DNA from: Xiphophorus maculatus
Taxonomy: Eukaryota > Chordata > Actinopteri > Cyprinodontiformes > Poeciliidae
Direction of reading: 5' to 3'
Assembly (NCBI RefSeq): GCF_002775205.1
Contig: NC_036464.1
Span: 1,364,001 to 1,428,000 of the forward strand
DNA length: 64,000 nucleotides
This document shows positions 12,844 through 24,800 of the stretch, in pieces. The position numbers were made by a program, and so were the translations under genes. The notes below the pieces were generated by a model. That model was not told the DNA's origin and ran no database searches. It saw only the letters and a program-made list of their open reading frames with translations. How positions within the stretch are numbered: the stretch's first letter is position 1; each line of letters opens with the position of its first letter.

Positions 12844-15800
12844 AGAGTGATCATTACCAAGTATATGTGTACTTGCTCCAAATTTCCAATAATAACACAA
12901 TTTTTTATGATCTTGTCTTTTGTTACATACAAAGAAAACGCAGCGTGCTGGATAGGAGAGAAACTATATTTCACAGAGAGTGCAGCGTGCTTTCATGCAG
13001 CTTTCCAAGGGAGATAAGAGCACTGAAGTCAGAAAAGAAAGGAGGACTTTTTAGTATACGAGCTTTTATTGCCAAGCTCTCGCTCTCTTTGCTGCATGCC
13101 TCAAGGCTCTGAAGCCGCTGTGGGATTATGGATATTCTTTTTCTTTGTTTATTTTCACAGGGTATCTTCAGCCACACAAAAGAGACCAAATGAAATACCT
13201 CTGCACTTTCTAAGCTAACTCTCTTCACTCTGTGCCTCTTTATGGGCTCACTTTGTTGGGGTCGGGGTGTTTTTTTCACCCCAATACTCCAAAGAGCATA
13301 TCGTAATCAAAACCACCAATGCAGCATTTCTCAGGCTTATTATTGGCTGTAAATTATGATAATGGGATTCACGCACAGACCCACACATACACAGAAGGTT
13401 CTCATCTATGGGCCAGTCTAAAATACAGAAACCAACATATTTCCCCCATGAGCATGGAAGGGGTATAAAGATAAACACACACGTGCGTAAAATGAGAAGA
13501 GCTGGAGATCCTGCGTTTGTGCCATGTGGTGATAATTACAGGTTTGAAGCAATACAAGAAACCACAGTGAAACAGATACTCAAAGCCTGATGCACTTCAA
13601 CACCAAGATCTATTGGTTTCACAACCCACCATCAGTCCTTAAAAGACAGGAACAGCCTCAAACTATGATTGCTTACACACGTCAGACAAACTCAACATGG
13701 ACTTTCTGCTGAGATTTGAAGACATCTCAAAGTTCAGCATTAAAGAAACTCACGTGATGCTCTGGATCTGTTCTGCCGGTTGCTGTTTAAGTGCACTGAC
13801 CACAGGTCAGGGTACGGAGAAGTGACGTCTGAAAGAAATCATTAACACAGCATTGTTAACAGGAGTCCAAAACACATATGCATATTATCTGAGAAAATCC
13901 AGGTAATAAAACTCAAGCTACATGCTATGAAACACAGACTTCAGGAGAGGACAAAGTAAGCTACATGTGGCTGCTGTTGATAAAAGTGGAAAAATGTCAT
14001 TCATTGAGGTTCTAATAATCTTTGCATAACTGACTACCAGAAACTGAGGCGATGGATACTCTCTTGCCTGGAATGGTAAAACAGGAAACTAAAAGTTGTA
14101 AAGGTTTCAAAAGTTTATATTAAGCTGATGAAGTTGTGCTTTGACCTGACTTTCCTCAACCAGATCAACACAAAAAGTTACAAAAACTACCAGATAAGAA
14201 GTGGAGCCATCATCAAGTATCTCCTTCACATGAATGGCCTCAAGATTGAAACACCGACTCACTGATCTACCTCACTAGAACAAGTCAAGGCCTCTGGAAT
14301 CTCATTCAGACTGGATAAGGGTGGCCTCATGGTATCCAACAGACTCATGGCGATCGCAGCAGAGGCCAACAAACTATGACAAGTCAACAGTGCAGGTATT
14401 TATGACAGAACTAAAAACATGGCAAGAAAAAGAAGAAGTCAGAAGTCAGTGACAACCTGGAATGTACAAAGAGTAAGACAAGGTCTGGAGGCAGAAACGT
14501 GTCGTCTCCACTGGCTAAAGGAGGAGATGGCAGCTAATGATATCGAGAAAAGGAGCCTCTTAAAATAAGTTCAGCGCCCAGAGTCTTGATCCAGGCACGG
14601 ATCATCAGAGTGGGAGGAAGATTTGGCAGAATTATGAAACCAACATTTTAGGAGAAAGATGTTTACATTTCAATGCTTATGTTACAAGAACGTTGTGATT
14701 TATGGACTAAAGTCTGAATCATTGGATCATTTTTCATGTAACTGCATCACTGATGCGTTTCTTTTGGTGCAGTAAGTCAGGATCAGGTGATCCTAGTATT
14801 CCTTGTCAAATTCAAAATGTTGACTTGAATGTAAATAGTCCAAATCCAGTGTGCGGCACAGGTCAGCAGAAAAGATTTGTCTGTTTTAAAAAACTCTTGC
14901 TCTCTTCACAAGCAGTAACTTAATCCTAGCTGCACATTAAAATCTTGTAACTGGCTTCATTTGAGAGCACAATGAGTGTGTGAAATGTGGAAGTTGAGAT
15001 TAGATTTGGTTTGTGTTATAGTCTGTGTTTATTTTAAGATTAAACTTCGTAAAAATAAACTTTGTGAGATTCACAGAAATAGGCTCTGTTGCAGAGACAC
15101 GTGACTGAAGGTTGGTCCTTTCCATTCGAGGATTGTTCATCCTGAAGATTATCCTCCATAGAGACACATAGTTTTCACATAGAGACACATATTTAGAGAA
15201 ACAAAGTTATTTTACACTCCCATAAAGAATTATTATGTTTACAGACTTTAGTTTGCAGAAAACATGTTTCCTGAATGCTCTTAAAGTGCATTCTAATCGT
15301 TGTGCCTAAGGTTTCCATGGACTCTCTTTCTGCCATCTTTTCTGCTGCTTCTGTTGTCATTCTGAACTCCTCTTCCCTCATCATCCCCACAACAACTGTA
15401 AGACTTTATTGATGATGAAGAGCAGCTTACCTTCTTCCTCTGGAGGAGATGGTGGCTCCACCGGGATAGGTTCTGCGTTTAGAATGGAGAATATTTGCAA
15501 AGAGACTACAATTACAAATGTTAGCAAGGTCAGACAACACATTACAATGTGATTTTGCACGTTGCCCAGACAGGAAAGATGAAGGGGGAACGAGTGAAGA
15601 GAACAGAATGGAAACAAGTTGGGTGTGTGAAAGAGTTGACTTGTAATGCTAAAAAGGGTAAAGCAGAGACCCGTTAAAGATGAGGAGAACTGGAACCAGT
15701 CATTCCTGCTTTTTTTTCCATCTTTTCGTGTGGATAAAAAAGCTGTAGAGAGGTGGGAAAATTTATAGGTGAAAACTGCAGCTGGCAAGTGTGAGGTGAA

Positions 15801-18800
15801 CCAGTTACCAGAGGGAAATCTGAGTATATGTGTTTGGTTTTTGTTTGTTTGTTCTGTGGTGGGAGAGAGGCAGGGAGGGAGGCTCGGGGTGAAGACCATG
15901 ACAGTCGGTGTGGTTAACCTCAGGCTGGGTCACTCTGCAACACTGAGGTGTTTCACAAACTGCTTCACTAACATACAGCTCCACAACCAGGAGCTTAATG
16001 GGAATAAAAACTTTCTTCAACAATTAATTTCAACTGAAAATCAAGAATTTACTTTAAAGGCAAGGTTGTTCTGCCAGCCATTCATCTTCTCATGCCTGTT
16101 CACTGTGTTGAAATGCAATCAGTTACTGTGACTGAGTCAGACAGGCTATTATCCCACTCAATTTCAAAGGCATATTTATGAGTTGGATTTACAGTAAACC
16201 ACTAATAACGGATCTTTACTTCGTGGCCTTTTACACGACTGTAACACCTCTCTTAGCATCTGCCAGGAAACCCCCATGCTATTTGTGGTCATAAGGCATT
16301 AGTTTTACTGCCGTTTGTCAGTCGTCAGCTGCATATGACTCCCGAATGTGAAAAAAAGATTTAAGTCAAGCAACTAAATTGTGCTTAAAGCAAGGTGCTT
16401 GGTGTTTAAAGCCTTATGTTCTGATGTAAAACTGCTGCATTGCAGAAATATTAAAGCACCTTGAAGTTTGTCACATGGTGCTAAATGAAAACCACTGACT
16501 TTTATCCATTTCATTAAAAGAAATTATGCAATAAATCAACAAAAAGTGGAGCATAATTAGGCAGTAATGAGAAAAAGGTCAATTTTATTCAGAATATGTA
16601 ACAAATAAAACTGGAGTTGGATTCAGTCCATTTGAGTCAATAGTTTGCAGAACCACCTGCACGTCATTAGGCATGACCAGCTTAGCTAATAAAGACTGTA
16701 ATCTATGAGTCTTCATCTTTTCAAAATAGCTCAAGATGTGAACAAGAATTCTCAACTGTCTCCAAGATTCTCAGATTTAGGATTCTGCCGTTATTTTAAT
16801 TATTTTGCTCTGATCTATCTCCTTGTTTACACATTTTTGTTGTGATTTAGCTGCAGGTTTATTCCAGTGCATTTTTGAAAGCAGGTTTTGGAGTAGAACT
16901 TTTTGGAAACACTCCCGCAGAGGTGTGAAGTACTCTGCGCTTGTGAAAGCACATACTGTATGTGCAGAACGAATGGCTGCAGGGTTTGTTATACGCATGG
17001 CTGAGCAGATAACAACAGCATTACTCTGTACTACTTCACCTGTTCAATTTATGATGTGGAATAGCCTATATATGTTTTACATGAACACTTTGTTAATCAG
17101 AATAGGAGAAGCGTTGCCATTTTCTGAATGAGCTGGAAGCTAAAGCTCTAAAGTGGATGTTGACATCATGCTAAGATCACAGCGCCATCTAGAGGCCTGG
17201 CATGACAACTACAGCAGATTCAAGGTTTCTATCAACATCTGAAAATACTGAACGTTTCTAGTCAGCGGTCTTATAAATGTAGCCTAAACCTTTGCATTGT
17301 AGCTCTGACTATAAGGTTACTGTCTTATTACTAGGTTAGCCGCCCACTGACCTGCTGCTCTATGTGGGACTCCAGCTTTAGGTAGGTTTGCAGTTTTGCC
17401 ATCCTCTTTCCATGCTCAAATGTTGGCTGGAACAGAGCTCTGAAAAGGATTTTTTCCATCAGCATCGTGACTCTGCTTGGCTCAAATCATTTTCCATTAC
17501 AACTGAACTCTAGTGGGTGTTTTTTTCAAAAGTCGTGTGGACCCAGAACCAAGAAGTAGTGCAACGTGATCTATACATGACAAAATCATAACAATGGAGG
17601 ACATGGAAACCATGTTAGCTCAACTTTCTGTTCATTGTCCTTACAAATGTTCAGTTGAATTACTGTAAGGGAGTCAGTGACAGACATTCTTCTGTTGAAG
17701 CATTTTCAGCTGACTCAGCACAGAACCCAGTGAAGTAGATGAAAAGGTTCTGGTTCCACGCGGCCGTTAGCGCAGAGTGGAGGCATGTCAAGTGAAAAAG
17801 AGCCAGTAGACGTCGAAGGCTTGAGAAAGATGTGTGGCCTTTGAAGAAAAGCTGGATTTAAACTGAAATTAAATTACTTACAGATGGACTCTACTTACTA
17901 ATTAGGTGGCTCTATTTACTTCTGAGGGGAATTTGATTTTATAGTGTTTTATTTATGGGTATCAGAGTTAAAGTGGGCTGAAAATAACTGCATCCCAGAT
18001 TTGATAAAATTTGTAAAAAACAAATTTAAACCACTCTTTTTTCCACTTTTATGCACCACTTTGTGTTGGTCTATCAACACAACAAAATATGACTGTAATT
18101 GGGTGAGTTCAGAAAGCAATTGGTTACCCTAGATTTAATTTTGGGTTATTAGACTAGAAGTGGGGTGAATAGAAATGGTAAAAAAGGTTGTAAACCTTTT
18201 CACCTCACAATGCTGGGCTATGTTGTGTTCATACATGTACAGTCACATACAGTTCCGGTAAAATACACTGAAGTTTGCGGTCGTAACGTGACAGAATGTG
18301 GAAAACATCAAGGGCAATGAATCATTTTGCAAGTCACTGGGTGTTGTGAAGCGCTTTGGGTTCTGATGGGGTTCTTTTAAATCAAAATATTAATGCAATC
18401 ACAGTTATTTTCGGTGCTGGCACACCACAAACCTACAGTTTATTCTTCTTTTCACCACGCTGTTTATCCAACCAGTTCAGACTGAACCACAGCCTGTCCC
18501 TGTCCCTCCCTCACCCTCCTTCCCACACTCCTCCTCACTTGATATATGTGTAACGACCTGGCTAAGATGGACACTGTAACAGAGGGAACGCACACAGTCA
18601 CGTTGGCATGAATAACACAAATGATTGCCCGTACACGTTATCGCATCAGGAATCTATCCAACCAAACCCAAATCAAGCTCTTTGGGAAAACTTCAAATTC
18701 CATCTGCTAAACAAGTTGAGCAGATTTAACAAATTCTGGTGCTGAAACAAAGGAAAACATAGTGGTTGTTTATCTGGAAAAAGTCAGAGGTTTAATGAGA

Positions 18801-21800
18801 GACAGAGTGGAATTAGGCTGGAGTTTAATCGGTGGATGTTTCCTTGTGTCTCTGGAGGCTCCGGCTGAAAAAGAACCAAGTTGAAGAGTAAAAAATGTTA
18901 AACAAGAGGCTCATGAGGCTTGTTGATTTTATTGCCTGGTGAAGGTAGCAGGTTAAGCTGCTTTTGGTCCGTTACAGTAAACCACAAATTCTCTCCTAGA
19001 AACGAATTCAAACCAAGAAAATAACAGATTTAATACAAATCTTCTCCATGTGATTTCTGTGGCAGATATCAGCGGGTAAAAAACACATAAATTGGTCATG
19101 CTAAGGATTTTCAAGTACAGAATGAGAATAAATCTAGATTTTGACAAACTATACAGCTCAGAGCATAAACCTAAAAATCTTTAAGTAATAAATCATGAAG
19201 AAATCATTAAAGTACAACTCAAAATGTGTTGTTTTAGCTATGAACTTTGTTCATTTTAGAACATGTTTATATGGTCTTTTCTTGCTAGATGCTGAAGGAA
19301 ATATGCCTTTATTAAAATGGACAATTTAGTATCTAATTCAATCCTATCTTATAACCGCATATGGATGATGACGTCTGGTTAGGACCCATGGAGCGTCACT
19401 GCTATTGTTCTACACAGAAAATGTATTGTTTTTTGTAAAACAAAGGCTTTTGTAATGGGAATATGTATGAATGTTTATTGTGTGAGCAGAAAAGGACGAA
19501 ATGACGACTTTTATTTCCCCAAACTGGAAATGTGCAGTAAGTGAGGTCTGTAAGTTTGAAAAACTGAAGACTTTTGGAAAGAACAACCAAAAGCTAAGTG
19601 AGGAGACTACATGGCTTATTCCACAGCTACAATAATGAATCTAATGTTTGTCCTGGGTGTTTATGCTCAACAATCAGCTAATGACACATTTTTTTCTCAG
19701 TGTTTGAGTAAAACAAACAACAGATTGTATATCAAGAGTTTGACTGATACAAACACTACAAATGTGTAGCATTAGCTTCCACAGTAGCTGGTCTTACAGC
19801 GTTTGTGTGATGTAATATTGAACAACTACTTTACAGTATTTTTGGTAAACCCTCAGAACTTTTTCTCAGCTTGCTCATATATAAAGTATTCTGTTGTTGG
19901 AGTACAAATACTGGTGAGAATCAGAGCAGAACTTACAAGGTCGACCTTAATGACGCTAAAGTTTTTGTCTTTTGAATTATAGTTTTTGTCGCAAGCATTA
20001 ATTTCAGATGGCCTGGACTTTTAAAACACTGGGTATAGTACTGGTGTGTTAGGTCTCAGTGTAGATGCTTTTCAGACATTCCTCCTTGTTCTGCTGCTCC
20101 TAATGGATACATTGTATATAAATAATTGCCTTTTAATAACCCAATCAAGATGGAGGCTTTGCTAATCACAATATTTTTTCTTGGGTAGTCATTGTGTTAT
20201 GCCCTGATGTCCATGTTCAGTCAACCTTTGGCTGGGTTTTTCTTACACATTTCCTGACGTGGCACATGAAACTTAATTTAGGTATTATGATCTAAAGACC
20301 TGGATGAAATTGAATAGGAAATGTTGGAAAAATCTAATATGTATGACAATAAGAGCTGCCTGCTGTCAAATAGTCACACCGATAGTTTATATCAAGGGGA
20401 AAAGGCTAAATACATAGTTAGTTCATTTTTCTCACCTGGTTTTGGATCTATGGAGGTCCCTCTGTCTTGTTTTGAGCCTAAAAAACAATGGAGTCACAAT
20501 TACAAAAAAATCTGAGCCGCTTTTACTTTAAATAGTGGATTCTGAGGATTTTAAGACATTATATTTTCGTTTGTTAAGCTGATCCAACTGGCTGCAGGTA
20601 ATCATTCAGTCCTGCTTCCTTTCTATCGGCTGTTTAGCTTCTACTGCCAAAAGCTGTTAATGTTAACTTCACAATCAAATATAAAATCATGCTGTCACTA
20701 CAACAGATGACACCAACAACGTCAGACTGAACATGCATTTCTGATGAATCAGGGTGTTTCTGTAATCTTCTCACCTGGTCTCGGTTCTACAGGAGCCGCT
20801 CGGTCCTGTTTGGAACCTAAAAACCAACAGATGTATTCAGAACAGAGGTAAACTGTCTTGGTGCACCACTCCAACATTACCACTGGGCCCCATCTGGACC
20901 CTTTTGTATCTGATCTCTACGCTTAATGTAGATTTGGAAGTTGCTTTGCACCAGCTGCTGCTGGGTTGAGACCCTCTGATTAGTGAAACACCGACAGCCT
21001 CCCAGGCGGTCACAGGGATGTGCAGACAGGACATGTGGCATTATTTAGGGGGTTGTGTAGTAGGGACTGTCCTCCAAAAATTTTGACATTCCTTACAGTA
21101 CAAACTTTGTTGCTTAACTCTGCATCGTGGATTTTCTAACCGGCTTGTTTAGACCGCAGCCTGGAGAGTTGAGCAATTTTCCTGCCTGGATTGAGCCTAC
21201 AACTAGATCCCTATGTCCTCTCTTTAGAAACTTAAAATGCAATGTTGTTCTGTTAGGGATTCATATATCATCAACCCATAAAATGAAGAATAGAATCATG
21301 ACGACGAAGGAACATGGCCGGCAGGTCAGAGAGAAAGTTGTGGAGAAGTTTAAAGAAGAGTTCTAAAACAAAATGGCTTCAAAGTTCAATCCATCATCTG
21401 AACATGGAGAGAGGATTTACCAACCTGGCAACACACAGAGGTCCATCTACCCAGACAGGGTGATTAACAAGAGTAATCATTGCAAAAGCAGCCAAGAGGC
21501 CCAAGGTAGCAAAGGAAGAGAAGCAGAGATCCACAACTCTGACTGGAGAATTTGTTGCCATGACAACTATAAGTCAAACACTCTAGAAATATGTTGAAAA
21601 AGTACAATAAAAATGTCCCTCAGTGGATTTTGCCACAATCCATGCAGCAAACACAACGGGCATGTGCATGGCGATACAGGGTGGTGGCACCATTATGCTG
21701 TGGGAATACCTTTATTTACCAGTGACAGGGAGGCTGATCAAAGTTTATAGAAAGATGGTTGGAACTAAATGTTAAATGGACTGAATTTAGATTCCCTTTT

Positions 21801-24800
21801 CTAATGACAGGCGACTTGGGGTTAAGTTCCTTGCTCAGGGGCTCGGCAATGTGTGACAGGAATCAAACTCGTACTGTAAGCTGGAGACTGCAAGATAAGC
21901 TCTCCTCCCACTGAGCCACAGTCACGCTCAGAATAAAGGGAAATCCAGGAGACAGCTGGATGTGTTAGAATGGTCCAGTCAAAGTCCAGACACTGAATCC
22001 AGTAAATATAAGGATATAAAATTTATATCCTGTGTCGTTCAGCTGGTAGAACGCCATGTGCAGAGGCTGAAGTCCTCGACGCGGGCCATTTGCTACACGT
22101 CCCCCCCTCTTCTGTCCAATTACTTTTAAATAAATGACACTAGTGCTTCAAAAAACATTATATCTCACAGTCTGTTAAAAAAACACATTGAAGTTTGTGG
22201 TTGTAGCGTGACAATGAAGAAAAGATTCAAGATGTTTAAAATTCAATGACCATGTCCTGCAACTTTTAGATGCGTCTAAGAGTCCCTGGTCCAACGCGCC
22301 TGAATCAGGCTCCTCAGTATACGGTCCAGGTCTCCAGAGTCCTGCTGATGAACTTGTTGTTTGACTCAGATACATCTAAAAGTTGTAGGTCTGGATTTGA
22401 GGATGGTAAGATTCCTTAACGTATTAAATTCAGAGTTTACCCACCTTGGCATCGAGGTTTTTTATTGACGACAGAAGACCCACTGATTGGTCGCCCGTTG
22501 GGTGTGACACACCAGCAGTATCCGGTGTAGCTGTGGCACTGAACCTATAAAAGTAGGCTTTCAAGTGTTACTTTCTGGCAAAGTCCAAACAACGAATCGC
22601 TTCTCTGGGTGAATGTTTTGGCTTTAATTAGGAATTTAAGCTTAACTTATGCAATGTTGCTCATTACCTCGCTGTAAGTGCCGTCAGGGTTGCATACGGG
22701 AACAAAGGCCTGTTTCTTGGCTTGTTGCTCTGTGTACTTCTTTTCTGCGACACATCTGGATGTTTCTGAGGAGAACACAAATCACAACAGTTGCTAAACA
22801 TCAGAGACAGCCATAATTCAGCCCACAGCGTAGCTATTTTTTTATTTATTTTTTAAATACTCCACAACTATGAAACCAACATACTTAAAGAGTCAGAGGG
22901 AGATGCTGAATCTTGGAGATCATGAAAGAAAAACAGAAACAACGTCGGGGGAGGGAGGAGACACAGGAGGGGGAAGTGGTTCAAGACATTTCGGAAGCTG
23001 CAGATGTTTGTGCGGCTGGGAGCCGAAGCAGGAACACGAGTCTTATTGGGAATGAGTCCGGAAAACCTGGTGGTAAAGCCATTACCAGGGGAAGCAGCTC
23101 TTTTTGATCCAGCCAAATATTCCAGTCACCCTAAAAAAAGGGCTGATGCAGGAGGAAAACCAAACCCGTCCTTTAACGTCTGCATTACTATCGCCTTAAA
23201 GTTCAACCATCTGGATTACAGCGCTTCTCAGCAGAAAATGCGGGTCGGGAACTTTTCACCTGTGCACACCTTGAGTTTTCACATGTTGCAGTGGGGCCGA
23301 GGCTCATCCCGTCATTCCTCAGGTGACTCAGCTTACCTGGCCAGCAGCACCAGCTGTGCAAACACTCAGGAAAATGTGGAGCAGCGATGAGTTTGATGGT
23401 AACTTGTTGTGACACATCAGCAGCCTGCCAAGCAGTGCCTCTCTGGCTGACAGCTTCAAATCTCATTAAAACAATGACTCACAGTAAGTTGGAAAGTATT
23501 CACCAGCACACATTTGAGCGTCCACTGGACACTTGCTGGTGCTGGTGTGTCTCAGTCTGGAGGGTGGCCACGTGTTTCAGGCGACACCGATGGGAGATGC
23601 AGGATGTTCCGGATGGAGGGAGCGCAGTGAGCTCAGGAGCTCTAAAGTTAGCTGCAGTGGAAAATCTAAAAAGCCGTCGTCCTCCGAGGCGAAAATGTCT
23701 GGAAAAAATTACGAGACACTAGAATCGTCTGAGCGCGGTGATAGGAAACAAATGTGGTGCCACTCTCACCATCCTTGAACACAATACCATCCCTGTGCTT
23801 TCAAAGCAGACCGGCCCTCTGGTTTATTTCTCCAGCCGATCCGCTCTCCATCGCCGGGCCTTTCAGTCCAGAGGCAGGGGGAGAGATGAGGGAGCTAATG
23901 CTACTGATGCATACATAACCAATTTCATGGACTCTTGTCTTTTCAGCTTCCTAGTTGGAAGCCCCTATTTTGCGTAGCGTCACTGTCAGCTACGTCCAGA
24001 TGTCTGCTCAGAAAGACTGCCATGGAAACCCACCATGGGTGCAAAATCGTTGAGCGGTTTTCCATCATAGGAGACTTTTTTAAAGCGAACCTTTTCACTT
24101 GCATTCTCTGCATTAGTGTTCTAGCATGATAAGAAAGGGGCATTGTCTCCAGTCTGTCGAGCGACGAACTGGTCTATGAAGCTGGTGAGACGGGGGAGGT
24201 GTGGGGGGCGAAGCGTTGGGTGAACAGTGAACGAGTCTATGAGTTGCTTGACCCTCTGGCTTTTCATCCCTCACTAATAAATGTGTTAAATTCTCAAGTT
24301 TCTCATATTTTTTCATGGAACAAAATGCTACCGGGTTTTAAATTGTTGTTTTATTAAAAGTATTGTGCTTGTTCACATTTATATCCAGCTTTCCTGAGTC
24401 TATGCTTTCTAGAAGCCCCTTCAGTCTTCTGGTGAAGTGATAATGGATGCCACCGTCTGTGGATCGATATTAAACTTTATTCAGCCGTGAAGCGTATCAT
24501 CACAAGATAATAGCTAACAAAAAGAAAGCACAGCTAACAGCAACGACCTTTTGTGGAGCATTGACTGCAGCTTCAGTAGAGAAGTCTGGATGTCAGAGCT
24601 AAGAGTGGTGGGATTGTGATGTGATGCTTCACTGACTTCTTTTATGAGTTCATAATTATAATTTTCAGCCATTTCTAACTTCCTGATTTACTGCTTCTGG
24701 CTTCTGGTGCAGAATTATGACACACCGTTTGATTAAATACAACATGACCGTTCAGACTGCAGACGCTCTAAAAACAGATACAGATCCGAATTAGTTCCAC

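Larger units (their letters stand above)
15473..20435. other. smoc2: smoc2 intron 6 (largest internal gap in the linker)
   Basis: Searched for additional 42-nt phase 1-1 exons; none was convincing. It contains Tc1-like 5' sequence near 16620-16760 and two Tc1-like 3' ends at 17940-18345. The remainder is unassigned. Confidence 0.6.
21280..22240 (+). mobile_element. Tc1-like transposon relic interrupted by two SINEs
   Basis: The frame from 21301 reads TTKEHGRQVREKVVEKFKEE, the N-terminal helix-turn-helix of Tc1-like transposases. Downstream come GGTGGTGGCACCATTATGCT (catalytic core), GTCCAGTCAAAGTCCAGACA (the W-SQSPD motif) and ACATTGAAGTTTGTGGTTGT (3' end). SINE-like sequences at 21797-21930 and 22030-22135 split it. 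Stops and deletions make it inactive. Confidence 0.65.

Noticed and set aside
15381..15899. 172-codon minus-strand frame around smoc2 exon 7
   Set aside because: Only the 42-nt segment 15431-15472 is supported by splice sites and phase. The rest reads as intron and has no domain.
17337..17460. Minus-strand peptide RALFQPTFEHGKRMAKLQ, then YLKLESHIEQQ, before a GTCAGT donor-like site
   Set aside because: It looks briefly exon-like, but there is no acceptor, no partner exon, no recognised domain, and it does not fit the smoc2 phase.
21859..21918. Possible tRNA gene on the minus strand
   Set aside because: A- and B-box-like motifs are present, but no cloverleaf can be completed. It is better explained as a tRNA-derived SINE.
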